From an uncultured Eubacteriales bacterium (GTDB lineage: Bacteria; Bacillota; Clostridia; Lachnospirales; Lachnospiraceae): a DNA stretch of 64,000 bases. Under the pieces are notes generated by a model. It had not been told where the DNA came from, made no database searches, and saw nothing but the letters and a program-made list of their open reading frames with translations. How positions within the stretch are numbered: the stretch's first letter is position 1; the number at the start of each line of letters is the position of its first letter. The DNA lies in assembly GCA_900314525.1 (NCBI GenBank), contig OMVN01000014.1:1-64000 (forward strand). Reading direction: 5' to 3'. Shown here piece by piece: positions 16,231 to 25,391 of the stretch. Both the position numbers and the translations under genes were made by a program.

Positions 16231-17355
16231 ATGGAGCAACATATGGGCAATTTTTGTGTAGAATTAAAAAAAGTTGTTGATGACAGCTATGAAATAGAGA
16301 CAGGATTTGAATTAGAAAACAAACTCATTGAGGATTTGCAGAATGGTCTTGTGGGAAACATTAAGAAGTTTGCAGTGATTACAGACAGTATTGTGAAAGA
16401 TTTATATGCCACAAGAATTCTTGGACTTTTAAATGATGCAGGATTTAAGGCTGACATGTTTGTATTCGAAGCAGGTGAGAAGAGCAAGGTTCGCAAAACA
16501 AAGGAAGAAATAGAAGACGCTATGCTTTTAAAGGGATTTAGAAGAGACTGCTGTATTATCGCAGTAGGTGGCGGTGTTGTAACAGACCTGGCAGGTTTTA
16601 TTGCTGGTACATATGGAAGAGGTGTACCATTTATAAATTATGCCACAACACTTTTAGCAGCGGCAGATGCATCAGTTGGAGGAAAAACTGCAGTTGATAC
16701 CCCACTTGCAACTAACCTTATAGGACTTTTCAATCAGCCTGAAAAGGTGTACATTGACATAGCTACATGGAAAACACTCCCTGAGAGACAGATTTACAGC
16801 GGTATGTCGGAGACAATCAAACATGCGTGTTTGGCGTCATCTGAATTCTTCAATTACCTGGAACAACATATGGAGCAAATTCTTGGCATAGAAAAGGATG
16901 CATGCGTTCGCATTGCAGAAGAAAACTGTAAAATAAAATACAATGTGGTAATGAAGGACGAGAAAGAAAGCGGATTAAGAGAGGTGCTAAATCTTGGACA
17001 CACAGTCGGAAGAGCCATTGAAACAGTAAGTGACTACAGACTTCTCCACGGTGAGGCCGTAGCAATAGGTCTAGTTGCAGAAGTACATTTATCTCACAAA
17101 CTTGGCTATATGACAGAGGAAGAAATGAACAGAGTAGTAGCTCTTATCGAAAAGGCAAAACTTCCAGTCTCAATCCCAGACTACATCAACAGAGAAGATC
17201 TTGTAAAGAAACTCTACACCGACAAGAAGGTAAGGGATGGCAAGCTCAGATTTGTAGTACAAAAAGGAATTGGAAATGTAGTAGAATTTGAGCCAGGTGT
17301 ATTCGCTACTTTTGTAAGCGAAGAACAGGCTAGGGAAATAATTGGGGAAATATAA
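16231..17355 (+). CDS. aroB: 3-dehydroquinate synthase
   Basis: 374 residues; a second in-frame ATG 12 bases downstream is also possible. Cyclises DAHP to 3-dehydroquinate, the second step of the shikimate pathway, with NAD and a divalent metal. Seen: the NAD-binding loop AVGGGVVTDLAGFIAGTY, ATTLLAAADASVGGKTAVD with the conserved Lys, the metal ligands around SETIKHAC, NLGHTVGRAIE and LHGEAVAIG. The length is normal. No other shikimate gene is adjacent. Confidence 0.95.
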   Translation: MEQHMGNFCVELKKVVDDSYEIETGFELENKLIEDLQNGLVGNIKKFAVITDSIVKDLYATRILGLLNDAGFKADMFVFEAGEKSKVRKTKEEIEDAMLLKGFRRDCCIIAVGGGVVTDLAGFIAGTYGRGVPFINYATTLLAAADASVGGKTAVDTPLATNLIGLFNQPEKVYIDIATWKTLPERQIYSGMSETIKHACLASSEFFNYLEQHMEQILGIEKDACVRIAEENCKIKYNVVMKDEKESGLREVLNLGHTVGRAIETVSDYRLLHGEAVAIGLVAEVHLSHKLGYMTEEEMNRVVALIEKAKLPVSIPDYINREDLVKKLYTDKKVRDGKLRFVVQKGIGNVVEFEPGVFATFVSEEQAREIIGEI

Positions 17356-17370
17356 TTAATAGTGAAATTA

Positions 17371-17427
17371 AAAAAAGCTTTCAAGCTGGAATGAGTTATC
17401 ATTCCTAATGGTTTGAAAGCTTTTTTT
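17371..17427 (+). terminator. aroB terminator
   Basis: AAAAAAGCTTTCAA pairs with TTTGAAAGCTTTTTTT around an inner GGAATGA/TCATTCC hairpin. A-run on one side and T-run on the other allow termination in both directions. Confidence 0.85.
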
Positions 17428-17548
17428 ATAGTGATTCTTGCATTAATTTAACAAGTCTTTTAACAATATCCTGCTGTTCATCTGCTAATTGTTCCTGAGT
17501 CAGTTTGTTTTTTGTTCTTAATATTTTCAATCTATTCGAAAAAATCAA
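17426..17548 (-). pseudogene. truncated XRE/Cro-CI helix-turn-helix gene
   Basis: From a TTG at 17546-17548 (GGAGATG upstream) about 40 residues are encoded. NRLKILRTKNKLTQEQLA is the first half of a classic Cro/CI helix-turn-helix; it then jumps to DEQQDIVKRLVKLMQESL, losing the recognition helix and the rest. The domain normally needs about 55 residues, so DNA binding is unlikely. It lies beside a dead insertion sequence, consistent with local decay. The remaining gap up to 17670 is AT-rich with nothing else recognisable. Confidence 0.5.
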
Positions 17549-17670
17549 CAAAACATCTCCAATCGTGAAAAAATATACAGGGTTATTGTATAATAATTTG
17601 TAACATTTTAGTACAACAATCAGGAGACAAAAAACACTATAAGTTGACAAAAATATTTTTATATGGTCTT

Positions 17671-18710
17671 AAGTCAATATAGTGGACACCGAAAGTGCGA
17701 CTTTTACGCCGCACCTTCTGCATGAACTGCAGCTGGTGTCTTGTAGACTAGGTTGCTATGAGTCCTTCGGCGATTATACCAGGACTCTATGTATTCAAAG
17801 ATATTTTTGTAAGCATCTTCAGAATCTTTGTAAACATTGCAATAGACTTCTTCTTTCTTTGATAAAGAATGGAATGATTCTATGCAAGAATTATCGTAGG
17901 GACATCCCTTACGACTAAATGAATGATGGATTTTCTTTTTTGTCAGGAACTTTTCAAACTGCTCGCGTGTATACTGTGTTCCTATATCACTGTGTAGGAT
18001 TATTCCTGAAGAATCAGGTACATTTAGGCATGCATTATCTACTGCTTTTACTACAAGCTCCGCAGTCATCGTGGTAGAATAAGCCCATCCTATAATCTTT
18101 TGACTATAAAAATCCATCACTGATGCAAGATAAGTCTAACCCTCTTTCTGAGTATGGATATAAGTGATATCTGTGCACCATTTTTGATTGATTCCAGTGG
18201 CTGTAAACTCCTGCTTCATCATATTTTCTTTTTCAGCAACTGATTTATGTGCTGAAAAATGGCGATACTTTTTGATTACAATTGAATGTATGCCGAGCTT
18301 TGCCATTCGTCTTTGAACTCGCTTTAGTCTGACATTCCAGCCAATCTCGAGTAATTCGTGATGAATTTTTGGTGCTCCATAACGTCTTTTTATATCATAG
18401 TAAATCGCCAAAATATCCTCATCGAGTCTTTGATTTTCAACATCTCGATTGGATTTTTTATGGTTAAGACATTTGTAATAAGTACTTCGATTGATGGAGC
18501 ATAAAGTTTCTTCCATTTGTAAATTGTTTGCTCGACTAAGCCACATTCTTCTGCAAGCTGAGCAATCGACTTGCCAGACAAATACAAATCAATGATTTGT
18601 CGTTTGAATTATTCGTTATATCTTTTTCCGTTGTGAACCATTGTGAAACAGATCCTTTCTAATTAAGATTTTAATGTGTCGAACTTCTCGTGTCGACTAA
18701 TTTATACTAA
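17671..18710 (-). mobile_element. IS3-family insertion sequence remnant
   Basis: Imperfect terminal repeats are visible: about 17678-17702 (AGTGGACACCGAAAGTGCGAC) and, reversed, 18683-18705 (AGTCGACACGAGAAGTTCGAC). Between them are orfA and orfB pieces on the minus strand. About 1.04 kb remains against 1.4-1.5 kb for related elements. Exact ends and the target duplication could not be fixed by eye. Confidence 0.8.
17704..18641 (-). pseudogene. IS3-family transposase orfA-orfB, deleted and nonsense-mutated
   Basis: orfA starts at ATG 18639-18641 (MVHNGKRYNE), meets TAA at 18609-18611, then continues FKRQIIDLYLSGKSIAQLAEECGLVEQTIYKWKKL, the helix-turn-helix. Around 18500-18516 it passes into a different frame that reads METLCSINRSTYY-like orfB, so the leucine zipper of orfA and the start of orfB are gone (about 400 bp). 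orfB then has a TAG at 18136-18138, in DITYIHTQKEG-stop-TYLASVMDFYSQK, where Trp is expected. The rve core is otherwise readable, including the Asp in ILHSDIGTQY and the Glu in NSCIESFHS. It cannot make active transposase. Confidence 0.85.
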
Positions 18711-18845
18711 CATCACAAGGAAGTAGTATGTTATAAAATAAATTTATATAAAAGTTGAATATAGGTTATAAATGAGATAGAATTGTTAAGAATATAATAC
18801 ATATATAAATTTTTTATATAAATAATTTAAAGAGGGTAGGACAAA

Positions 18846-20198
18846 ATGAAACTATTAAGAAATACCATTATTACTGCGGCATTTATATTGATGTCGTTGT
18901 TGCTAATTACACCAGAATCGGCATATGCGGACAAGGTTAAGAGGGTTTCTGTTATAGGTGATAGCATATCATCTTATCAGGGGTACTCGGATATTTTCTA
19001 TTATAGTCCGGTAAAGATGCCAGTGAGTGAAATGTACTGGCAGAGATTTATAGATAGCAATAGGGATATGGAACTAGGCAGTATAAATGCTATCGGTGGA
19101 AGTAATGTATATGCACCATGTGATGAATCATGCTATGATTGGACAATGCAGTCAAATTATAGAATTGACAAGCTGGATAACAACGGAGTTCCTGATATTG
19201 TTATCGCTTTTGGCGGGATAAATGATAAAAGTGATGATTTAATGTTATTTTGCAATGCATATTACAATATGATACACAGAATACGTGAAATGTATCCAAA
19301 TACAATGATAATTTGTGTGGCTCCATATTATTATGATGGTGCAGACAATGGAAGCATAGATTTTATTGCACAGGTTATTAAAAACGCTTCAGATGAAGAC
19401 AGAAATTCAATTTATGTTGACTTGAGAGATAAATTAAGAGGCTATATTGGAAGCCCATATATGCAGACAGAGGGAGAGGGATGCTGGTTCCACCCTAATG
19501 CAAAGGGTCACAAAATTATAGCAGATGCAATTCAAAATGAGTATAAACAACACGAAAATGAGGCTTTAGCTCATGATACTGATAAAGAACAGGATATCAA
19601 CAGATATAATCCGAAATTAGAACTTAGAAATGTTGCATTTGTTCCAGGAGATGATTGCATTAATTTGGCAGCATCGTATTACGGAGAGATGGGATCAAAT
19701 ACTAAATTTTGTTATGAGGTAACAGATACGACAACAGGTATAGTAGAGAGGTCGGATTGGATTAACACAAGTGGATGGTGGAAGTGGTACCCCGATTCTA
19801 ATGATTACTACTCGGTAAAGGTATCGGTTTCTATAAATGGAGACGGATATATAAATGAATCCATGATTAGAAATTTTTACAGACCAGAGATGAATATAAA
19901 GGTAACAGGAACATGTGCAATGCCAACAAAAACGGGACTTTTATATGGATGCACATCTACTGGGGTTTCAGAAAATTATGATGGTACAAGACGCCTTAGA
20001 ACATGCTGCTGGATATACAGTTATACCCAGAAGAGATGGATTACATTGAGTGCATTTGAAGGAGCAAATCAGGCATGGTACAGGACAAGACGCCTTCCAA
20101 ATGGGGTTTATGTGATGTACAACTCCACAGAAGAAATGGATGCAAACGGTAACTGGAGAAAACTTAGCACGAGATTTTATAATTTTACAATAGGTTAA
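18846..20198 (+). CDS. secreted SGNH/GDSL hydrolase with extra C-terminal domain
   Basis: 450 residues, ATG with GAGG upstream. A signal peptide (residues ~1-27, ending SAYA) is followed by an SGNH esterase domain: VIGDSISSYQGY with the nucleophile Ser (~40), GG/N turn AIGGSN, GGIND (block III) and EGCWFHPNAKGH with the catalytic His (~210). Such enzymes deacetylate or deacylate sugars and lipids outside the cell. Residues ~255-450 form a Trp/Tyr-rich second domain (GWWKWYPDSNDYYSVKVSV; WIYSYTQKRWITLSAFEG) that may bind carbohydrate or cell wall; I do not know its family. The gene stands alone after the insertion sequence. Confidence 0.8.
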   Translation: MKLLRNTIITAAFILMSLLLITPESAYADKVKRVSVIGDSISSYQGYSDIFYYSPVKMPVSEMYWQRFIDSNRDMELGSINAIGGSNVYAPCDESCYDWTMQSNYRIDKLDNNGVPDIVIAFGGINDKSDDLMLFCNAYYNMIHRIREMYPNTMIICVAPYYYDGADNGSIDFIAQVIKNASDEDRNSIYVDLRDKLRGYIGSPYMQTEGEGCWFHPNAKGHKIIADAIQNEYKQHENEALAHDTDKEQDINRYNPKLELRNVAFVPGDDCINLAASYYGEMGSNTKFCYEVTDTTTGIVERSDWINTSGWWKWYPDSNDYYSVKVSVSINGDGYINESMIRNFYRPEMNIKVTGTCAMPTKTGLLYGCTSTGVSENYDGTRRLRTCCWIYSYTQKRWITLSAFEGANQAWYRTRRLPNGVYVMYNSTEEMDANGNWRKLSTRFYNFTIG

Positions 20199-20216
20199 TA
20201 TAGGATTGAATAAAAT

Positions 20217-20298
20217 TGCCCCATCCTGTCGATGACATGTATCTTTTCACTGGATTAGTCCAGTAAAAGGAGATACATATCATCGACAGGGTGGGGCA
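20217..20298. terminator. 82-nt long hairpin between convergent genes (long-hairpin family, copy A)
   Basis: TGCCCCATCCTGTCGATGA and the following bases pair almost perfectly with the 3' arm ending GACAGGGTGGGGCA; about 37 pairs surround an ACTGGATTAGTCCAGT apex (20249-20264). It can terminate both flanking genes. The apex and the AAAGGAGA flank recur in the hairpin at 30158-30231. Confidence 0.75.
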
Positions 20299-20329
20299 CT
20301 ATTATGTTTTTTCATTTTATTCCCAGTGA

Positions 20330-21463
20330 CTAATCTTCCATCTTTCCAGCAATTACACTGACACCGTTTACCTCAATTCTGTCAGTGACCTCGATTACAA
20401 GGCATTGTTTACCATCGATTACTCTTGTTTCCACAAGGTCTGTTCTGTCGGGATTTACCTTGATGACTACATCTGGCATTTCGATGTTGAACTTTCTTGT
20501 GTCCACTACGTTAGAAGCCACAAATGATGGCTGTTCTCCAACTTCATCCAGCTGCTTGTCTAAGACGGTAAGTTTTTCGTCTGGGATATGGCTGTCTTCA
20601 AATACCTGCTTTACGTCGTACTTAGTGAGTACCAGTGGTTCAGGTTCTTCCTTATTTTTCTCAATCATTTCGTTTAAGTTCTCGTGAATGATTTTTACAG
20701 TTTCAAAGTCTGCATCCTCGCCAAGAGTGTTAGAAATAATGCTATTGAAAGTTTCTTTCTGGTTTTTTGCTGACATTGGAGGAACGGCACCTAACATGTT
20801 GTCGATAAATTCTGATTGAAGTTCCTCTGGATTCTTTGAGTAGTAGAGGATGCCGTGAATGTCTGTTGCCCTGTCGTTAAATTGAGGGAATAAGAATCCA
20901 TTTGCAGGGGCAGATACTATCCAGTCTCTGACACGTTCACTGATTGAGTTTGATTCTGAGTCGTAGGAGAGACCTGATTTTGACAAGTTTACAGGACATA
21001 TACTGCAGATAATGTAGTCGTATACGGCGTCCGATGCATCGAACATTTCTGTTCCGTCAGTAGATTTGCCAGGGACATCATATACTGCGTGGATTAATAC
21101 TATGTAATAATTTGATGGGTAATCGTAATTGTCGATGACTTTCTGATAAAATTCATTTAAGATTTCATCGTCCTCTAATTTTGAGTCGAGAAGTTTTAAT
21201 AAGAATTCTTGCTTGCCGCCTTCTTTCTCTTCCTGAAGTGGAAACTCCATATTTAGCATGTTTTTGCCTAGAGTTCCTGATAGTGTGTGCTTGAAAATGT
21301 CAAAGTATTTAAAAGATTCTTCCTCTGAGAGGGAATGAAATGCCTCCTTAGAGGTAAATTTAATTTCCTTTTCACCGTCTACATAGCAGCCGCAGATTCG
21401 TGTGATTACGGCATGCTCGTCGTTTAATAGTTTCTTTATTTCGCTTATTTCTTTTTTGTTCAT
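20330..21463 (-). CDS. DUF4317 family protein
   Basis: 377 residues, ATG with AAAGGACAG upstream. The start (MNKKEISEIKKLLNDEHAVITRI) followed by the conserved CGCYVDGEKEI is diagnostic of DUF4317, a family common in Clostridia. Further conserved blocks are YDYPSNYYIVLIHAVYDVPGK and DYIICSICPVNLSK. No membrane segment, nucleotide-binding loop or metal motif is apparent. The function is unknown; the protein is probably cytoplasmic. The gene is divergent from the DMT transporter and convergent with the SGNH hydrolase. Confidence 0.85.
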   Translation of the reverse strand: MNKKEISEIKKLLNDEHAVITRICGCYVDGEKEIKFTSKEAFHSLSEEESFKYFDIFKHTLSGTLGKNMLNMEFPLQEEKEGGKQEFLLKLLDSKLEDDEILNEFYQKVIDNYDYPSNYYIVLIHAVYDVPGKSTDGTEMFDASDAVYDYIICSICPVNLSKSGLSYDSESNSISERVRDWIVSAPANGFLFPQFNDRATDIHGILYYSKNPEELQSEFIDNMLGAVPPMSAKNQKETFNSIISNTLGEDADFETVKIIHENLNEMIEKNKEEPEPLVLTKYDVKQVFEDSHIPDEKLTVLDKQLDEVGEQPSFVASNVVDTRKFNIEMPDVVIKVNPDRTDLVETRVIDGKQCLVIEVTDRIEVNGVSVIAGKMED

Positions 21464-21664
21464 GACTGTCCTTTCTGTGCTTTCGTCAGGGGCGTAAATG
21501 CCGGAGATAAAACAATATCTATATTAATAACTCGTTGTAATTATTTTCTTCAATATTTTATCATATATTTCTAAAAGTAGGTAGAAAAAAATATTAACGT
21601 GTGCTAAACTTATGAAAGTTTCGATTACTTTTGAGACTGACTTTTATATTAGGGAAGTGATGGA

Positions 21665-22531
21665 TTGAATCAAAGGAATCGGGGAATTTTGTGCATACTC
21701 ACTGCGGCATTTTTCTTTGCGTTAATGACGGTTTTTGTGAGAAAGTCAGGAAATCTGCCTACGATGCAGAAAGCATTTTTCAGAAATGCAGTTGCAATGG
21801 TTATTGCATCAGTTATGTTAGTTAAGAACAGAGAAGATATCAAGATAGATAAAAAGGCGGTGCCTTCCCTTGCGATGAGATGTCTTTTTGGAACCAGCGG
21901 TCTTATATGTAATTTTTATGCAATTGATCATCTGAATATTTCGGATGCCAATATGCTGAATAAATTATCTCCGTTTTTTGCAATTATAATGTCTGTATTT
22001 ATAATTGGAGAAGTGGCATCCTCATTTGAATGGGGAATGGTACTATTAGCGTTTGTTGGGGCATTATTTGTGGCAAAACCACAATTTAATTCAGATGCCA
22101 TACCGGCATTGCTTGGATTGTATGGAGGATTTGGCGCAGGAACGGCCTATACATTTGTCAGAAAACTTGGAAAATATGCAGTTAAGAGTGATCTTATTGT
22201 GTTTTGCTTTTCGGCATTTTCGTGTATAGTTACATTGCCGTTTGCAATATTTGATTATAAACATATGACGTTTTTACAGATATTGCTTCTGGTTGTGGCG
22301 GGATCATGTGCGGCAATTGCGCAGTTTGCAATTACTACGGCATATAAATTAGCTCCTGCTAAAGAGATATCGGTGTATGATTACTTCCAGGTTATTTTTG
22401 CGGCCATACTTGGATTTGCATTTTTGAACCAGATACCTGATATTTTCAGCATAATCGGCTACATAATAATTATTACGTCCGCCATTTTGAAATGGCGACA
22501 TGGACTTAAGGATTCACAAAATACTAATTAG
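21665..22531 (+). CDS. EamA/DMT-family transporter
   Basis: 288 residues from a TTG start; AGGGA lies about 10 nt upstream and no ATG is in frame nearby. Ten hydrophobic helices in two repeats of five fit the EamA family: repeat 1 begins GILCILTAAFFFALMTVFVR, repeat 2 PALLGLYGGFGAGTAYTFVR. The typical end-of-repeat pattern FFAIIMSVFIIGEVAS (with conserved Glu) is seen in the first half. Family members export amino acids or other metabolites; the substrate cannot be told. The gene lies 46 bp before the MraY-like gene. Confidence 0.85.
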   Translation: MNQRNRGILCILTAAFFFALMTVFVRKSGNLPTMQKAFFRNAVAMVIASVMLVKNREDIKIDKKAVPSLAMRCLFGTSGLICNFYAIDHLNISDANMLNKLSPFFAIIMSVFIIGEVASSFEWGMVLLAFVGALFVAKPQFNSDAIPALLGLYGGFGAGTAYTFVRKLGKYAVKSDLIVFCFSAFSCIVTLPFAIFDYKHMTFLQILLLVVAGSCAAIAQFAITTAYKLAPAKEISVYDYFQVIFAAILGFAFLNQIPDIFSIIGYIIIITSAILKWRHGLKDSQNTN

Positions 22532-22577
22532 TATTTAGTATTCTGCAAAAAATAAAACAATATATGGAGGAAAACCA

Positions 22578-23543
22578 ATGATAGCGTATTTTTTTAAGGG
22601 AATTGATTTTGGAACAGTTGCCTTTGCAGGAACAATTTTTGCATTTGTTCTCACATGTCTTTTACTTGCTAAATGTACAAAGATACTTCCAAGAGACCAT
22701 GGAAGAGAATTTGCACATGATGGAAGCCTTTCAGCAGGTAAACCAAGAGGTGCGGGATTCATTTTCGTTTTAGTATTTGTTCTCACATCTGTTATTTTTG
22801 CAAAAATGAATGTAGAGATAGCGATTTATCTCATACTAGTAGTAGCAGCAATGCTCACAGGATTCCTTGATGACTGTGCAAAGACACCATGGGGCGAATA
22901 CAAAAAGGGAATTTTAGATCTCATAATTGCAGTAATGATTGCAGTTACATTCTTGAATTTCAACAAGAATACAATTCTGATAGCATCAATAAATCAGAAC
23001 GTAACAATTAATAAAATTGTTTTTGGAGTACTCATTGTAATCCTTGTATGGGCTTCGATAAACGTTACTAACTGTTCAGACGGAGTTGACGGATTATCAG
23101 GAACTCTTACAATAATTACACTGTCTTCAATCTTCGTAATTGATTATTTAAGAAAGATGGACAGCGATTTTGCATATCTTATTCTTGTAATGATAATAAG
23201 CATTATGGCTTATCTCTGGTTCAATGCAACACCTTCACAGATGTTAATGGGTGATGCAGGTTCGAGGGCAATGGGACTTTTCATTGCAATAGCAGTATTA
23301 AAATCAGGTTCACCAATTTTATATCTCTTAGTTGCAGGTGTTCTTATTGTGGATGGAGGATTAGGGCTTGTAAAAGTTGCATTACTCAGATTCTTAAAGA
23401 TTGCAATTCTCAAGAAGACAATTACACCACTTCATGATCATGCAAGAAAGAACAAAGGTTGGTCAAATACACATGTTGTTTACAGATTTTCAATAATTCA
23501 GATTTTACTCTGTGTTATAGCCGTATATTTGGCATGGAAATAA
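22578..23543 (+). CDS. mraY: MraY-like phospho-N-acetylmuramoyl-pentapeptide transferase
   Basis: 321 residues, ATG with GGAGG upstream. About ten membrane helices carry the polyprenyl-P hexose-1-P transferase motifs: GKPRGAGFIFVL, the Asp pair in TGFLDDCAK, NCSDGVDGLSG (normally N-x-T-DG-x-DG), MGDAGSRAMG and a C-terminal His loop, PLHDHARKNKGWS, instead of the usual PLHHH. MraY transfers phospho-MurNAc-pentapeptide to undecaprenyl phosphate to form lipid I. The gene is outside any division/cell-wall cluster. MraY is the best fit, but a WecA-type or variant substrate is possible because of the motif changes. Confidence 0.75.
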   Translation: MIAYFFKGIDFGTVAFAGTIFAFVLTCLLLAKCTKILPRDHGREFAHDGSLSAGKPRGAGFIFVLVFVLTSVIFAKMNVEIAIYLILVVAAMLTGFLDDCAKTPWGEYKKGILDLIIAVMIAVTFLNFNKNTILIASINQNVTINKIVFGVLIVILVWASINVTNCSDGVDGLSGTLTIITLSSIFVIDYLRKMDSDFAYLILVMIISIMAYLWFNATPSQMLMGDAGSRAMGLFIAIAVLKSGSPILYLLVAGVLIVDGGLGLVKVALLRFLKIAILKKTITPLHDHARKNKGWSNTHVVYRFSIIQILLCVIAVYLAWK

Positions 23544-23553
23544 TGATTAAATT

Positions 23554-23592
23554 AAAAACACTGTATCTCAAAATGAGTTACAGTGTTTTTTT
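23554..23592 (+). terminator. terminator of mraY-like gene
   Basis: AAAAACACTGTATCTC pairs with GAGTTACAGTGTTTTT (one mismatch), loop AAAAT, and is followed by T8. A-rich and T-rich flanks make it bidirectional for the convergent gene at 23617. Confidence 0.85.
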
Positions 23593-23616
23593 TCTACTTC
23601 TGTTAAATGAAGATAC

Positions 23617-24060
23617 TTAATCAGCTACATCGAATGTCTTGAGACCATAGTCAAATAGTCTCTCATTTATATCCGAAACGTCGAATACTTTGTTGTTAAT
23701 ACAGATGGCAATTATGGCATCCCTGTCATCCTTAGGATAGAGAGGTCTTAGATTAAACAGTTCCAAAACTCTTCTTGTTTCTTTTAGATTCATTTCTGCA
23801 GCCAGGCAGATAAGGATTGCCTTGTCTCTGTCTGGATTTGTTTTTTCGCCATTTACCAGGCTGTATACATATGATTTTGCAATAAATCCCTGACATGTCT
23901 TTGCAATTCTAGCAGGAGTGAGATTGTGGGAACGAAGGTATTCTGAGAAGAAATCAGAGATACTGTTGCCATTATTCTGGTCAAGAAAGTTGTCGAGGTC
24001 ATCAAGAGAAGTCTTATTTAAAACATAGAGCAAATCCGTTGTTGATTTTTCGTATTGCAT
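23617..24060 (-). CDS. XRE-like helix-turn-helix protein, kinase-associated
   Basis: 147 residues, ATG. The middle reads as a helix-turn-helix: SEYLRSHNLTPARIAKTCQGFIAKSYVYSLVNGEKTNPDRDKAI, with the N-G-E-K-T-NP-x-R-D pattern of XRE-type domains. The C-terminal half (LNLKETRRVLELFNLRPLYPKDDRDAII) resembles proteins I associate with Ser/Thr kinases in Lachnospiraceae. It is divergent from the kinase gene with a 92-bp gap, so it may regulate it or be phosphorylated by it. This role is inference. Confidence 0.65.
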   Translation of the reverse strand: MQYEKSTTDLLYVLNKTSLDDLDNFLDQNNGNSISDFFSEYLRSHNLTPARIAKTCQGFIAKSYVYSLVNGEKTNPDRDKAILICLAAEMNLKETRRVLELFNLRPLYPKDDRDAIIAICINNKVFDVSDINERLFDYGLKTFDVAD

Positions 24061-24152
24061 ATTTGTACTGCCTTTCGTAGAATAGTTATAGTATTATAAG
24101 ATCTATTATATAAGCATGAAAAAATAAATTCAATCAATTACAGGAGAATGTT

Positions 24153-25295
24153 GTGACCTTAGAAGAAGAATTTGAGCTGTCATGTTTTCAAGAGATTGCC
24201 AAACTAAATGAAAAGAAGGGCATCAGCCTTGTAAAAAAAGATGACAGAATCTACGTGAAGAAAAAATTGAAATTATATAACAGAAGTATTTATGAGATTA
24301 TTTATAGGTTGAAACCCAAGAATATACCGGAAATCTGTTTTCTTGCAGAGGATGAAAAGTGCCTGATTATAATCGAAGAATATATCAGTGGCGATACAGT
24401 ACGCACAATTCTTGAAAATGATGGAGTGCTGAATGAAAAGCGTGCCTGTCAGATTATCTGTGATCTGGCAGATATTTTGATGCAGCTGCAAGATGATGGA
24501 CTGCAGATTGTGCACAGAGATATCAAACCGGATAATGTCATGATTACGGATGATGGCATCACTAAACTGATTGATTTCAATGCGGCAAGACAGTTCAGTG
24601 AAATGGACAGTGAAGACACTTTTTATATGGGGACTAGAGATTATGCTGCACCGGAACAGTATGGATTTGGCCAGTCTGATGTCAGGACAGATATTTATGG
24701 AATGGGATGTCTGCTAAATGTCATGATTACCGGTAGACTCCCAAAAGAGGAAGCCTGTGCAGGAAAACTGGGGAAAATTGTCAGCAGGTGCACAAAACTG
24801 GAGGCGGCTGAGAGATATCAGAGTCTTGCAGAATTGAGAAAAGATTTAGAAAAAATTCTGGGAAGTAATAAAAAAAATCCTGCAGAAAAAAACGAAGAAG
24901 TTCCAAAAGAAAATGAATTCAATCCAGGGCATGTAAAAAAATATCCCTACCTTCCGATTGGGTTTCGAACGCTCACTGCCTGGAAAATGATAGTCGCATC
25001 ATTTGGATATCTTTTTATTACTGGAGTCTGTATGGAGATGGATTTGTCTGACAGAAACGGAAGAAAAGTCACGGGAGCTGGGAGAATCTGCTATGTCTCT
25101 CTTACTTGGATCATGTTGATTTTTTTTGTATTCTATTTTGGCAATTATTTAAATTTAACAGGCAAATATATTGGCAAGAGTAGGATGGCGTTTGGCAAAA
25201 TATTGCGTTTGATCTTAGGCTTCGTGGGGATTTTTATGTTTTTTGCTCTACTTATATTGATTTCATCCGAAATATGCATATATATGCAAGGATAA
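24153..25295 (+). CDS. membrane Ser/Thr protein kinase (Hanks type)
   Basis: 380 residues, GTG start with AGGAG upstream. The kinase domain spans ~20-235: VKK Lys region, the hinge LIIIEEYISGDT, catalytic loop VHRDIKPDNVMI (HRD Asp and Asn), LIDFNAAR in which DFG is replaced by DFN, MGTRDYAAPEQYG (activation segment) and RTDIYGMGCLL. The N-lobe is short and a clear Gly-rich loop is hard to see. After a charged linker come three membrane helices (~285-300, 318-340, 352-372) at the C-terminus. Most bacterial kinases carry one helix and PASTA repeats; this one has neither. Confidence 0.85.
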   Translation: MTLEEEFELSCFQEIAKLNEKKGISLVKKDDRIYVKKKLKLYNRSIYEIIYRLKPKNIPEICFLAEDEKCLIIIEEYISGDTVRTILENDGVLNEKRACQIICDLADILMQLQDDGLQIVHRDIKPDNVMITDDGITKLIDFNAARQFSEMDSEDTFYMGTRDYAAPEQYGFGQSDVRTDIYGMGCLLNVMITGRLPKEEACAGKLGKIVSRCTKLEAAERYQSLAELRKDLEKILGSNKKNPAEKNEEVPKENEFNPGHVKKYPYLPIGFRTLTAWKMIVASFGYLFITGVCMEMDLSDRNGRKVTGAGRICYVSLTWIMLIFFVFYFGNYLNLTGKYIGKSRMAFGKILRLILGFVGIFMFFALLILISSEICIYMQG

Positions 25296-25391
25296 GTCTT
25301 AAAATTCCTCTGTACAGCGGAATTATTTGAATTTCGAATTTGGTATACTTTTCTTATAAAGGAAATATCAGAAGAGAAAGGAGACTTATAT

